Source: Nostocoides sp. F2B08 (GTDB taxonomy: Bacteria > Actinomycetota > Actinomycetes > Actinomycetales > Dermatophilaceae). From it: a DNA stretch of 64,000 bases. Position numbers and translations under genes: made by a program. Where the stretch lies: the NCBI RefSeq assembly GCF_009184895.1, contig NZ_WESE01000007.1, positions 124,001 to 188,000 of the forward strand. The letters run 5' to 3'. The notes under the pieces are model-generated. The model searched no databases. It saw only the letters and a list, made by a program, of their open reading frames with translations, and was not told where the DNA came from. The stretch's first letter is position 1; each line of letters starts with the position of its first letter. Shown here one piece after another: positions 1 to 8,496 of this stretch.

Positions 1-744
1 ACCGCCGCGAACCGGCTCGACCTCGACGCCCTCGAGGCGGCCTTCGCCACGAGCGCGCGCGACGGCGTCCCCTCGGTGTACTGGCTGTGCAACCCCCAGA
101 ACCCGACCGGAACCGTTCCGACCCGCGCCGAGCTCGAGGAGCTGCGCGACGTCGCGGCGCGCCACGATGTGCGCGTTCTGAGCGACGAGATCCATGCTCC
201 CCTGTGCATCGACGATGATGCGTTCACCCCGTATCTGAGCGTCGACCCGCGAGGACTCACGGCGACCTCGCCGTCCAAGGCGTTCAACCTCGCCGGGCTC
301 AAAGCCGGACTCGTCACCGCCGGACCGGAGGCCCGAGACGTCCTGGGTCGGCTGCACCCCGTGGTCTCCTATGCCGCCAGTCACGTGGCCGTCCGCGCTC
401 ACACCGCCGCCTACCGCGACGGCGGACCCTGGCTCGACGAGGTCCGCGGCGAGCTCTCAGAGAACCGCGCGCTGGTGCGCCGGCTCCTCGACACACGGCT
501 GCCCCAGGTGCGGTGGGCGGCGCCCCAGGCAACCTACCTGGCCTGGCTCGACGTCGGCGGGCTCGGTCTGGGGAGCCGACCCGCGCATACTCTCGTGTCC
601 ACCGCGCGGGTCGCCCTCGGCGAGGGGACCAACTACGGACCCTCGGGGGTGGGGCATGTGCGGCTCAACCTCGCCACCTCGCCTGGGATCCTCACCGAGG
701 CCGTCGACCGGATCACCGGTGCGCTGGAGGCGCGCACCGGCTGA
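1..744 (+). CDS. MalY/PatB-type PLP-dependent aminotransferase/lyase (3' part)
   Basis: The C-terminal 247 residues of a fold-type I PLP enzyme; the frame is open from base 1, so the start lies left of the window. Visible in order are the NPQNPTG cofactor loop (visible residues 31-37), SDEIHAPL, and SPSKAFNLAGLKAGL, whose Lys (about visible residue 93) should form the Schiff base. The NPxNPTG...SDEIH combination is typical of the MalY/PatB branch of class I/II aminotransferases, many of which are cystathionine beta-lyases that release homocysteine. A true aminotransferase cannot be excluded because the substrate-facing N-terminus is missing. The stop is only 7 bases from the convergent stop of icmF and no hairpin lies between them. 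Confidence 0.88.
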   Translation, partial: TAANRLDLDALEAAFATSARDGVPSVYWLCNPQNPTGTVPTRAELEELRDVAARHDVRVLSDEIHAPLCIDDDAFTPYLSVDPRGLTATSPSKAFNLAGLKAGLVTAGPEARDVLGRLHPVVSYAASHVAVRAHTAAYRDGGPWLDEVRGELSENRALVRRLLDTRLPQVRWAAPQATYLAWLDVGGLGLGSRPAHTLVSTARVALGEGTNYGPSGVGHVRLNLATSPGILTEAVDRITGALEARTG

Positions 745-751
745 GTCTCGC

Positions 752-3700
752 TCAGACGTTCCGGCGGTACTGGCCACCGATCTCGAAGAACGCCTCGCTG
801 ATCTGTCCGAGCGAGCAGTAGCGGACGGCGTCCATGAGCGCCTCGAAGACGTTTCCGCCGGAGGTCGCCGTCACGCGCAGACGCTCGAGTGCCGCGGGAG
901 CCTCCTCGCGGTTGCGCTCGTGGAACGCCTCGAGCCGGGCCAGCTGGGACTGCTTCTCGTCCTCGGTGCCGCGCGCCAGCTCGACCTCGGTTGGGGCACC
1001 CCCGGCATCGTCGGCCAAGAACGTGTTGACGCCCACGATGGGCAGCGACCCGTCGTGCTTGCGCTGCTCGTAGAGCATCGACTCGTCCTGGATCCGGCCC
1101 CGCTGGTAGCCGGTCTCCATCGCCCCAAGGACACCGCCCCGCTCGGCGATGCGGTCGAACTCCTGCAGGACCGCCTCCTCGACGAGATCGGTCAGCTGTT
1201 CGACGATGAACGACCCCTGCAAGGGGTTCTCGTTCATCGAGAGGCCCCATTCGGCGTCGATGATCATCTGGATCGCCAGGGCCCGGCGCACCGAGTGCGC
1301 ACTCGGAGTCGTGATGGCCTCGTCGTACGCGTTGGTGTGGAGCGAGTTCGCGTTGTCGTACAGCGCGCACAGGGCCTGCAACGTCGTGCGAATGTCGTTG
1401 AAGTCCATCTCCTGGGCGTGCAGCGAGCGACCCGACGTCTGGACGTGGTACTTCAGCTTCTGCGAGCGGTCGTTCGCGCCGTACCGCTCCCGCATGGCGA
1501 CGGCCCAGATCCGGCGAGCCACCCGGCCGATCACGGTGTACTCGGCATCCATGCCGTTGGAGAAGAAGAACGACAGGTTGGGGGCGAAGTCGTCGATGTC
1601 CATCCCTCGTGCGAGGTAGGCCTCGACATAGGTGAAGCCGTTGGCGAGAGTGAAGGCGAGCTGACTGATGGGGTTCGCCCCAGCCTCGGCGATGTGGTAC
1701 CCGCTGATGGAGACAGAGTAGAAGTTGCGCACCTGGTGCTCGATGAACCACTCCTGGATGTCCGCCATCGCCCGCAGGGCGAACTCGGTGGAGAAGATGC
1801 ACGTGTTCTGTCCCTGGTCTTCCTTGAGGATGTCGGCCTGAACGGTGCCGCGGACCGAGGACAGGGTGCGCGCTCGGATCTCGTCCCGCTCCGCCTCGTC
1901 GGGGTCGCGCCCCTCCTCGGCCCGGAACGCGTCCAGCTGCTGGTCGATCGCGGTGTTGAGGAACATCGCGAGGATCGTCGGGGCCGGACCGTTGATGGTC
2001 ATCGAGACACTCGTCGTCGGAGCGACGAGGTCGAAGCCCGCGTAGAGGTCCTTCATGTCGTCGAGCGTCGCGACGGACACTCCCGAGGTCCCGACCTTGC
2101 CGTAGACGTCCGGACGGGGCGAGGGATTCCGGCCGTAGAGGGTCACCGAGTCGAACGCGGTCGAGAGCCGAGTCGCCGGCTGACCCTGGGAGAGCAGGTG
2201 GAATCGCCGGTTGGTGCGGTGCGGGTCACCCTCACCCGCGAACATGCGCGCCGGGGCCTCGCCGCTCCTCTTGAAGGGAAAGACACCCGCCGTGAACGGG
2301 AAGAAGCCCGGCAGGTTCTCCGAGCGGAGGAACCGCAGCAGCTCGCCCTGGTCCGCGTCCCGCGGAAGGGCGACCCTCGGCACGTGGTTGCCGCTCAACG
2401 TCTCCCTCGTGAGAGGGGTGTGGATCTCTCGACCTCGCACGACATACACCTGTTCATCCCCGGTGTAGCGCTCCCGGATCTGTGGCCACGACGCGAGCAG
2501 TGCGCCGGCCGGGCCCAACGTCTGCTCGCGCTCGGCCCGCATCCGGTCCAGGGCCTCGGGAGCCGCGGCACCGAGCAGGTCCGCCGTCGTCGCCAGGTGC
2601 TGCGCCTCGCGCGCCACTCCCACGAGGCGACTCGTCTCGGCGTGGTAGCCCCGGACGGTCTCGGAGATCTCGGCGAGGTACCGCTCGCGCCCGCGCGGCA
2701 GAACGCTGGTCAGGCCGGTCGAGACCCGGGTGTCAACGGTGGGCAGATGTCCGTCGAAGTCGCGCAGACCATGGCGCCCGAGCTCCGATCGCAGCGCGTG
2801 GTAGAGGGCGGTGACTCCGTCGTCGTCGAAGCGGGCCGCGCTCGTGCCGAACACCGGCATGTCCTGCCACGAGGAGCCGAAGGCCTCGCGGTTGCGCACC
2901 ATCTGTCGGGCCACGTCCCGACGGGCATCCTCGGCACCGCGGCGCTCGTACTTGTTGATCGCGACCACGTCGGCGAAGTCGAGCATGTCGATCTTCTCGA
3001 GCTGACTGGCCGCGCCGTACTCGGGTGTCATGACATAGAGGCTGACGTCGACGTGCTCGGTGATCGCGGCGTCCCCCTGTCCGATGCCGGGCGTCTCGAC
3101 GATGATCAGGTCGTAGCCGGCCGCGCGGCAGGCCGCGGTGACGTCGTCGAGGGCCGGGGGTAGCACCCCGCCCGTCGAGCGGGTGGCCAGGCTACGGAAG
3201 TAGACGGTCCCCTCGCTGATGGAGTTCATCCGAATGCGGTCGCCGAGGAGTGCACCTCCTCCGCGCCGCCGTGTGGGGTCCACGGCGACGACGGCCACGC
3301 GGAGCTTGTCCTCGCTGTCCCGCCGGAGCCGACGAACGAGCTCGTCCGTGAGGGACGACTTGCCCGAGCCGCCCGTTCCGGTGATCCCGAGCACGGGCGC
3401 GTGATGTCGCTGCGCCGCCGACCGCAGCCTGCTCAGGTCGTCCTCGGCGAGAGAGCCGGCCTCGAGTGCGGTGATCACCCGCGCCAGAGCACGCTCCTCG
3501 CCGGCCAGGAGCGCCTCCACAGGCGCCGGCTCGGCGGCGAGGTCGACGTCGCAGTCGGCGATGAGCCGGTTGATCATGCCGGGCAGGCCGAGGCGCTGCC
3601 CGTCCTGCGGACTGAAGATGTGGACCCCTCGTTCGCGCAGCAGGTCGATCTCGGAGGGGACGATGACGCCCCCTCCACCGCCGTAGACACGGACGTGTCC

Positions 3701-3976
3701 GGCGCCGCGTTCGCGGAGCCGGTCGACGAGATAGCTGAAGTACTCGACGTGCCCGCCCTGGTAGGACGAGACGGCCACGCCCTGGACGTCCTCCTGGATC
3801 GCCGCGGTGACGATCTCGTCGACGCTCCGGTCGTGACCCAGATGGACGACCTCGGCCCCTTGAGTCTGCAGCAGCCTCCGCATGATGTTGATCGCGGCGT
3901 CGTGACCGTCGAAGAGACTCGCCGCCGTGACGAAGCGCACGGGGTGACGGGGGACGTGGAGGTCAGCGTTGGCCAT
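752..3976 (-). CDS. icmF: Fused isobutyryl-CoA mutase IcmF
   Basis: 1074 aa, the usual size for IcmF, the adenosylcobalamin-dependent mutase that interconverts isobutyryl-CoA and butyryl-CoA in branched-chain and short-chain acyl-CoA metabolism. Three parts are visible. An N-terminal B12-binding domain carries an FDGHDAA-type lower-ligand motif (H25). A MeaB-like G-protein chaperone follows, with Walker A GTGGSGKSS (about 200-208), a VDPTRRRGGGALLGDR switch region and an NKYE base-recognition motif. The C-terminal mutase barrel (about 500-1074) has SISGYHIAEAGANP and the QTSGRSL segment. The fused G domain and the order of domains separate it from methylmalonyl-CoA mutase. The ATG at 3976 is preferred because the B12 domain begins just after it. 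There is no Shine-Dalgarno; TACTCT (3983-3988) ends 6 nt before ATG and TATGAT (3998-4003) lies further up, so the mRNA is probably leaderless or has a very short leader. A MarR gene is divergent. Confidence 0.95.
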   Translation of the reverse strand: MANADLHVPRHPVRFVTAASLFDGHDAAINIMRRLLQTQGAEVVHLGHDRSVDEIVTAAIQEDVQGVAVSSYQGGHVEYFSYLVDRLRERGAGHVRVYGGGGGVIVPSEIDLLRERGVHIFSPQDGQRLGLPGMINRLIADCDVDLAAEPAPVEALLAGEERALARVITALEAGSLAEDDLSRLRSAAQRHHAPVLGITGTGGSGKSSLTDELVRRLRRDSEDKLRVAVVAVDPTRRRGGGALLGDRIRMNSISEGTVYFRSLATRSTGGVLPPALDDVTAACRAAGYDLIIVETPGIGQGDAAITEHVDVSLYVMTPEYGAASQLEKIDMLDFADVVAINKYERRGAEDARRDVARQMVRNREAFGSSWQDMPVFGTSAARFDDDGVTALYHALRSELGRHGLRDFDGHLPTVDTRVSTGLTSVLPRGRERYLAEISETVRGYHAETSRLVGVAREAQHLATTADLLGAAAPEALDRMRAEREQTLGPAGALLASWPQIRERYTGDEQVYVVRGREIHTPLTRETLSGNHVPRVALPRDADQGELLRFLRSENLPGFFPFTAGVFPFKRSGEAPARMFAGEGDPHRTNRRFHLLSQGQPATRLSTAFDSVTLYGRNPSPRPDVYGKVGTSGVSVATLDDMKDLYAGFDLVAPTTSVSMTINGPAPTILAMFLNTAIDQQLDAFRAEEGRDPDEAERDEIRARTLSSVRGTVQADILKEDQGQNTCIFSTEFALRAMADIQEWFIEHQVRNFYSVSISGYHIAEAGANPISQLAFTLANGFTYVEAYLARGMDIDDFAPNLSFFFSNGMDAEYTVIGRVARRIWAVAMRERYGANDRSQKLKYHVQTSGRSLHAQEMDFNDIRTTLQALCALYDNANSLHTNAYDEAITTPSAHSVRRALAIQMIIDAEWGLSMNENPLQGSFIVEQLTDLVEEAVLQEFDRIAERGGVLGAMETGYQRGRIQDESMLYEQRKHDGSLPIVGVNTFLADDAGGAPTEVELARGTEDEKQSQLARLEAFHERNREEAPAALERLRVTATSGGNVFEALMDAVRYCSLGQISEAFFEIGGQYRRNV

Positions 3977-3982
3977 GCTGCC

Positions 3983-4045
3983 AGAGTAGCCGCGAAGATC
4001 ATAGGACGTCCAACTATCGGATGATCGATCTCTGCCGCATAGACT
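3983..4045. promoter_or_regulatory. icmF/marR divergent promoter region with palindromes
   Basis: The 76-base gap between icmF and the MarR gene. For marR, TAGACT (4040-4045) ends 7 nt before the ATG, which predicts a leaderless transcript. For icmF, TACTCT (3983-3988) or TATGAT (3998-4003), both read on the minus strand, could be the -10 box. Between them lie an 8-base perfect palindrome GGACGTCC (4004-4011) and a wider GATCAT...ATGATC pair (3997-4002 and 4021-4026). MarR proteins usually bind such dyads in the divergent gap, so autoregulation and control of icmF are plausible. That is inference. Confidence 0.45.
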
Positions 4046-4052
4046 GACGATC

Positions 4053-4559
4053 ATGACGCGGCGCGAGCTCCCCCTCGACCCGATCCGGGAGGCGGAACGG
4101 CTGTGGACCGAGCACGGGTGGCCGGATTCTGCCCCGGGCATGGCAGCCGTGACCTCACTGATGCGCGCCCACCAGCTGGTCCTCTCCCGCGTCGAGGCGG
4201 TCCTCAGGCCGCTCGACGTGACGTTCGCACGCTACGAGGTGCTCATGCTTCTCGTGTTCTCCCGTCGCGGAACGCTGCCGATGAGCCGCATCGGCACCCG
4301 ACTTCAGGTCCACCAGACGAGCGTCACGAACGCCGTGGACCGGTTGGAGCGCGCGGGACTGGTGCGACGGGTGCCTCATCCGTCGGACCGGCGGACCACA
4401 CTCATCGAGATCACGCGGGCCGGGCGTGAGGTGGCCGACACCGCTACGCAGCGGCTCAACGAGACCGTGTTCGCGAACCCCGGACTCACGCGACGCGATA
4501 CCACGACGCTCGTCGACATCCTGGCGCGGCTGCGGCGGCAGGCCGGGGACTTCGGCTGA
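4053..4559 (+). CDS. MarR-family transcriptional regulator
   Basis: 168 aa. A winged helix-turn-helix of the MarR type is clear. The recognition-helix segment is RLQVHQTSVTNAVDRLERAG, followed by the LVRRVPHPSDRRTTLIEIT wing, whose DxR motif is the family hallmark. Flanking N- and C-terminal helices would form the dimer interface. The gene is divergent from icmF with 76 bp between starts, so the mutase gene is the obvious target and an acyl-CoA or phenolic ligand is possible, though nothing in the sequence identifies the ligand. The start at 4053 has no ribosome-binding site and follows a TAGACT box by 7 nt, suggesting leaderless translation. Confidence 0.9.
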   Translation: MTRRELPLDPIREAERLWTEHGWPDSAPGMAAVTSLMRAHQLVLSRVEAVLRPLDVTFARYEVLMLLVFSRRGTLPMSRIGTRLQVHQTSVTNAVDRLERAGLVRRVPHPSDRRTTLIEITRAGREVADTATQRLNETVFANPGLTRRDTTTLVDILARLRRQAGDFG

Positions 4560-4625
4560 CCGTTGACCTCCGGCCGGTGCTCGGCCCATCCGCGCACGCT
4601 GTCCCCAGTGGAGGACGCGAAGCGC

Positions 4626-5186
4626 CTAGCTGCGGGCCTGGTGCGCCGCCTCGAGCAGCGCCATGAGGTACCGCTCGGTGATCCGGTCTTGGATCCTGGA
4701 GTTGAGGGGCCCTCCGGCCAGGGCCAGCAGGGACGCTCGCCGTGTGAAAGACCGGACGGTGAAGGTGACGACGTCACTGTCGTCGATGTCGACGAGGAAC
4801 GCCTGCTCGCCCCGCTCCGGGTGACCCTGGAGCGTCCCGTAGGCGAAGCCGCGCCGGTCCGGCTCGTCGACGACGGCGACGACCCGGTTGGCTCCGTCGA
4901 CGTGCAGCGGACCGACCGTCAACCGGACCACGGCGACCTCATCGGGCTCGGCCCTCTCCTCGGAGGCGAGGACGGTCAGACCGGCCCCTCGGTGGATCTG
5001 CCAGGACATCACCGCGTCCGCGGCGCGGTCGAACGCCTCGCGGCCCTTTCCGACCCTCACCCGGCGCTCGCTGTGCCGATAACCCTGGGGCATCTCCGCG
5101 TCCAGCGTGGCGCCGACCTCCGGATAGCTCAGCCGGGCGTCCAGAGCACGGCGGACCTCGACTGGCAGGTGGGTGGTCACCTCCAC
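4626..5186 (-). CDS. DUF1990 family protein
   Basis: 186 aa starting at GTG. It resembles the DUF1990 family by the MSWQIHRGAGLTV stretch in the middle, the GFAYGTLQGHPERGEQAFLV segment, and a C-terminal half with FTVRSFTRRASLLALAGG. The family is common in actinomycetes and plants; its biochemical role is not established. No signal peptide or membrane segment is visible. A second GTG two codons downstream is an alternative start. The 66-base gap to the MarR stop shows no convincing hairpin. Confidence 0.8.
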   Translation of the reverse strand: MEVTTHLPVEVRRALDARLSYPEVGATLDAEMPQGYRHSERRVRVGKGREAFDRAADAVMSWQIHRGAGLTVLASEERAEPDEVAVVRLTVGPLHVDGANRVVAVVDEPDRRGFAYGTLQGHPERGEQAFLVDIDDSDVVTFTVRSFTRRASLLALAGGPLNSRIQDRITERYLMALLEAAHQARS

Positions 5187-5244
5187 ATGCTACGCACACG
5201 TGGTCGGGGTGCGGTGTGGGGTGGGTGGGCCTCGGATGCCCTCG

Positions 5245-5622
5245 TCAGGAGAGCGCCTTCTCCTTCAGGCGCTGGAACTCCTCGGTCGTGATGGCCCCGG
5301 CGTCCAACATCGACTTGGCCTGGGCGATCTGGTCCGCGGGCGTTGCCGAACCGGCGACCTGCTTGATGTAGGCGTCCTGCTGCTCACGCATCCGTTCGAC
5401 GCTGCGAGCCTGTCGCTCGGCCATGCCGCCACCTTTGACGATGAGGTAGACGAGCGCCGTCAGGAACGGAAGGAAGATCAGTGCGGCGATCCACAGCGCC
5501 TTCTGGATCCCCGAGGACTCCGGGTCCCGGAACAGGTCGGCGATGATGCTGAACATGACCATGAGATAGGCCACGAAGGCGAAGCTGATCAGAATGAACC
5601 ACACGATGTCCCAGAACGACAC
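5245..5622 (-). CDS. PLDc_N / SHOCT-domain small membrane protein
   Basis: 125 aa. Two N-terminal hydrophobic helices with an FLPFLTALVYLIVKG ending resemble the PLDc_N (phospholipase D nuclease N-terminal) membrane module. The C-terminal 30 residues (ADQIAQAKSMLDAGAITTEEF...KLK-like) form a SHOCT short C-terminal domain. Such proteins are common in actinomycetes and are thought to bind or oligomerise at the membrane; the function is unknown. The GTG start at 5622 has a GAGGAG ribosome-binding site. A TCACC-N7-GGTGA operator lies 64 nt upstream, with CACACT at the expected -10 position, so this gene belongs to the putative palindrome regulon. Confidence 0.82.
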   Translation of the reverse strand: MSFWDIVWFILISFAFVAYLMVMFSIIADLFRDPESSGIQKALWIAALIFLPFLTALVYLIVKGGGMAERQARSVERMREQQDAYIKQVAGSATPADQIAQAKSMLDAGAITTEEFQRLKEKALS

Positions 5623-5685
5623 TGTCGAACTCCTCTGCTCGATTCCCGGTCGGTGTCAGTGTGCGGTCTTCGACGGCGGACCGCC

Positions 5686-5702
5686 TCACCTGAAACGGGT
5701 GT
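5686..5702 (-). promoter_or_regulatory. Operator site A (TCACC-N7-GGTGT)
   Basis: First of five similar 17-bp palindromes; the last base departs from TCACC-N7-GGTGA. On the minus strand, CACACT (5658-5663) begins 23 nt beyond the palindrome edge and can serve as the -10 box of the PLDc_N/SHOCT gene. That places the operator near -35 to -51, the position of a class II activator site. Confidence 0.6.
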
Positions 5703-5738
5703 CCACGCTCGAAGAGACGGGCGATCGGCCGTCACTGC

Positions 5739-6446
5739 TCAGGGCGCCGGTGGTGGATCGGCGAGCAGGCTTCTGAGCGGACGAAGCCCCACAAGCAGGC
5801 CGTACCGGTCGTAGTAGGCGAACATCGCCGACAGCCAGGTCCGCTCGCGGTCGTCCAGGCCGTCCATCGTCCCGCCGTCCGGCACACGCTCGGCCGTCAC
5901 GCCGGCCTCAGCTGCGAGGTCGGCGACCGATGCCTGTCGGGTGGCCAGCTCGTAGGTCGCTCCCGCGTGTCCCGGCTCCACCAGAACCGTGGCCGCAGCG
6001 CGGCCCAGGTCGACCAGGTCGAGGAACCCGAAGCGCCGGTCGACCCGGTAGGGCACCCGGACCGGTCGGGACAGGTCCAGGTTCTGCAGGTACGCGCCGG
6101 GCTGGAGGATCGTCCATCGCAGGCCGCTACGGCGGACGAGGTCCTCGCCGACCGCCTTGCCGAGATGGTGCGGCATGTCCGGCGCGTACGGTGATGCGAC
6201 CGAGTGATAGACCACCCGGCCGACGCCCGCCTCTCGAAAGGCATCCAGAGCCGCTCGCACGTAGGCGGGCTCGTCGGGATGGAGGTTGGGTGCGATCAGG
6301 TATGCGACGGTGCAGTCCTGCAGGGCCGTCACCAGGTGTGGCCAGTCGGCCCTGCCGAGGCTCGTCGACGGCGCGCCGCGCTCCGCGAGGCCTGCCGAGA
6401 CGGCTTGCCCGGTCTTGCCGTGGCCGCCGATGATCGCGATACGCAT
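5739..6446 (-). CDS. NmrA-like NAD(P)-binding oxidoreductase
   Basis: 235 aa, an atypical short-chain dehydrogenase. The Rossmann nucleotide motif GGHGKTG starts at about residue 8. The order of elements (VAYLIAPN, then HSVASPYAPDMPHHLGKAVGEDLVR with a YxxxK-like region altered) follows the NAD(P)H-binding/NmrA family, some members of which sense redox or modify nucleoside-diphosphate sugars. The catalytic Tyr-Lys pair of classical SDRs is not clear, so a regulatory or isomerase-like role is possible. It stands alone; the 116-base gap to the next gene on the left holds operator A. Confidence 0.78.
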   Translation of the reverse strand: MRIAIIGGHGKTGQAVSAGLAERGAPSTSLGRADWPHLVTALQDCTVAYLIAPNLHPDEPAYVRAALDAFREAGVGRVVYHSVASPYAPDMPHHLGKAVGEDLVRRSGLRWTILQPGAYLQNLDLSRPVRVPYRVDRRFGFLDLVDLGRAAATVLVEPGHAGATYELATRQASVADLAAEAGVTAERVPDGGTMDGLDDRERTWLSAMFAYYDRYGLLVGLRPLRSLLADPPPAP

Positions 6447-6475
6447 CGGTGCATTGTCGCACCGGCCCGGGTGGC

Positions 6476-6934
6476 TCAGTCCGGCTCGGTGTTTCCGGGT
6501 CGGGCGTCCTCGGGTGCGGTCTCCTCGGGTCGGGTGTCCTCCTCCGCCCGGACGAGTACCGCGACGGTCTCGCCACTCCCGCCCAACAGCTCGAGGCGGT
6601 CAGCGCCGATCCGGAAGGCCGCGGTCGCGGAGAGGGCGGCGAAGAAGCGGCTCTCCTCGGACATCGCGGTGGCCGGACCGGCCATTCGCGTCGCGGCCAC
6701 CCCACCGAAGGTCAGCGAGACCTCCCCGTCCGTCTCGTACGTGCCGCGGAACCGGTTGACTCCTCCGGTCCCGAAGATCGCGCCACCGGCGAAGGTCAGC
6801 ACTGGTACCGCACGTGCATCGGCAGACACCTGGGCGTCGGACGGCATGGTGACGGACTCGAGGATCCAGCGGCCGTCGAGGTGCGACGGAGAATCTTCCG
6901 ACGCCATGCCGCTGTCCGTCACGTCGCCGGCCAC
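6476..6934 (-). CDS. META-domain protein
   Basis: 152 aa. The DGRWILESVT opening and the TFAGGAIFGTGGVNRFRGTYE core match the META/HslJ fold, a small beta-sheet domain found in heat-shock protein HslJ and surface proteins. No signal peptide is seen, so it is probably cytoplasmic. The GTG at 6934 was chosen because AGGAGG lies 6 nt before it. It follows the stop of the HerA-like ATPase after one base, so the two are co-transcribed and probably translationally coupled. The acidic tail (RPEETAPEDARPGN) is low complexity. Confidence 0.75.
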   Translation of the reverse strand: MAGDVTDSGMASEDSPSHLDGRWILESVTMPSDAQVSADARAVPVLTFAGGAIFGTGGVNRFRGTYETDGEVSLTFGGVAATRMAGPATAMSEESRFFAALSATAAFRIGADRLELLGGSGETVAVLVRAEEDTRPEETAPEDARPGNTEPD

Positions 6935-6935
6935 C

Positions 6936-8474
6936 TCAGGCCTCCTCACGGGGAGCCGCCCAGGTGCGCGGGACGTCGGCCCCGCCCTCCTCCGAGACTC
7001 GGGCGCCCATCTTGACGTAGGTGGCACGCGGCATCACCTTGCCGGCGACCAGTGCCTGTCCCTGGCGGAACGAGGTCGCCCCCGCCATCAGTCCTTCGGG
7101 CACGAAGGAGAACACGCGACTGAGGTCGGCGACGTCGGCGCGGGAGTTCATCCTCATGAGCAGCAGGTTGTCACACTGGGACACGACATTCTCGTGAACC
7201 TTGTGCGGTCGTTGGGTGGAGGTCAGTAGATAGAGGCCGTACTTCCGGCCCTCGGCGGCGATCTGGACGGCCTTCTCGGCGGCCAGCAGGGTGACCGGGT
7301 CGAGAGCCTCCGCGGGGCAGATGTTGTGCGCCTCGTCGATGACCACGAGGCACGGCTCGCGCGACAGCCGCGACTCCCACAGGGTGGAGAGGACCGCCTG
7401 CGCCACCAGCCGTTGTTCCTGCGGGGTGTCCAAGGAACCGAGGTCGACGACGGTGCACCGAGCTGACGGCCGGCGGATCTCGTCGATGAGGGACGGGAGG
7501 TCGGGCGACCAGACACTCCAGTCGAAGACTCCCAGGTTCATGGCCCGGAGCCCGAGGTCTCGGGCTCCCGGCGCGTCCGACTCGAGCAGCTCCGACGGCC
7601 CGCTGACCAAGGCTTTGCCCTCCTCCCGGTGCGCGAGCAGCTCGGCGAGGCGCGCATACTCGTCGCGGTCGCGGATCGGGTCGAGCCCGAGCACGGCCGC
7701 TTGAGCGGCTCGGTCGAGGTCGGCGAACCGCAGCCGCAGCGGATGGGTCGCCTCGGGATCGTTGCGCCAGACGTCGACCTGCGTCGGCACGCTGGCATAG
7801 CGTTCCGCGAGCGCGCCGTCGACCCCCTCCCTGATATCGCCCAGACCCACGTAGTCCGAGTTCGGGTCGAGGATGATGACGCGAAGGGTCGTCTCCGCCA
7901 GGACCCTCTCGAGGAGCAGCCCCAGGGAGTACGTCTTCCCCGATCCTGACTGTCCGCACATGAAGGTGTGCCGATCCAGTCCGCCGCTGTCGAGGGTGGC
8001 CGGCACCCCGGGTGCGAGGAGCAACTCGCCGACGTCGAGGCCCGCGTACCGTGTGGGGTTGCGGGCGCACCATGCGGCGACCTCCTCGGACGTGGCCGGA
8101 CGGACCGCCTCGGCGTGGAAGGGACGACCCTCGCCCTCGAGGAGGAGGCCCGATCCCTGCGCGAGCTGGACATGAACGCTGGCGCCCGGGGCGAGTGCAC
8201 CCTCGCTCGCATCGATTGATCCCACCCGCAGGTCGGTGACCTGACCGAGCCGTGCCTCGTCAGTGGCTCCGATCACGACGTAGCCACCCCGCGTGAGATC
8301 GAGGTGGTACAGCGATGACTGAAGGTCGAAGGTGACCCCGTCGACGGAGGTCGCGAGCGGGAGGATGCTGCGTTCGATGCCCTCCCTGATCGACCGGTAC
8401 TCGGACAGGACCTCGCCGAGGTCGGACCCCGACAGGGGGCGCGGTTCAGCCGGCGTGGTGGGCCCGGATGTCAT
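6936..8474 (-). CDS. HerA/DUF87-type ATP-binding protein
   Basis: 512 aa. It has a Walker A motif GQSGSGKT (174-181), a Walker B motif LVVIDEAHN, and a conserved STQRPHK segment, as in HerA/FtsK-like hexameric ATPases (DUF87). The N-terminal ~150 residues form a beta-rich HAS-barrel-like region. HerA enzymes translocate DNA, usually with the nuclease NurA, but no NurA-like gene is adjacent. Solitary actinobacterial copies have no settled role. The start at 8474 has a GAGGAG site. It lies 22 nt after the class II amidotransferase gene, probably in one operon with it and the META protein. Confidence 0.85.
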   Translation of the reverse strand: MTSGPTTPAEPRPLSGSDLGEVLSEYRSIREGIERSILPLATSVDGVTFDLQSSLYHLDLTRGGYVVIGATDEARLGQVTDLRVGSIDASEGALAPGASVHVQLAQGSGLLLEGEGRPFHAEAVRPATSEEVAAWCARNPTRYAGLDVGELLLAPGVPATLDSGGLDRHTFMCGQSGSGKTYSLGLLLERVLAETTLRVIILDPNSDYVGLGDIREGVDGALAERYASVPTQVDVWRNDPEATHPLRLRFADLDRAAQAAVLGLDPIRDRDEYARLAELLAHREEGKALVSGPSELLESDAPGARDLGLRAMNLGVFDWSVWSPDLPSLIDEIRRPSARCTVVDLGSLDTPQEQRLVAQAVLSTLWESRLSREPCLVVIDEAHNICPAEALDPVTLLAAEKAVQIAAEGRKYGLYLLTSTQRPHKVHENVVSQCDNLLLMRMNSRADVADLSRVFSFVPEGLMAGATSFRQGQALVAGKVMPRATYVKMGARVSEEGGADVPRTWAAPREEA

Positions 8475-8496
8475 TGTGGCTCCTCGGTGGGTCGGA

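Noticed and set aside
371-3163. A 930-codon open frame on the plus strand antisense to icmF, and similar long frames such as 34860-37856.
   Set aside because: They are GC-rich antisense or out-of-frame shadows of strong genes. The translations are Arg/Gly/Asp-rich without domains; only the cyclophilin end of the second one is real.
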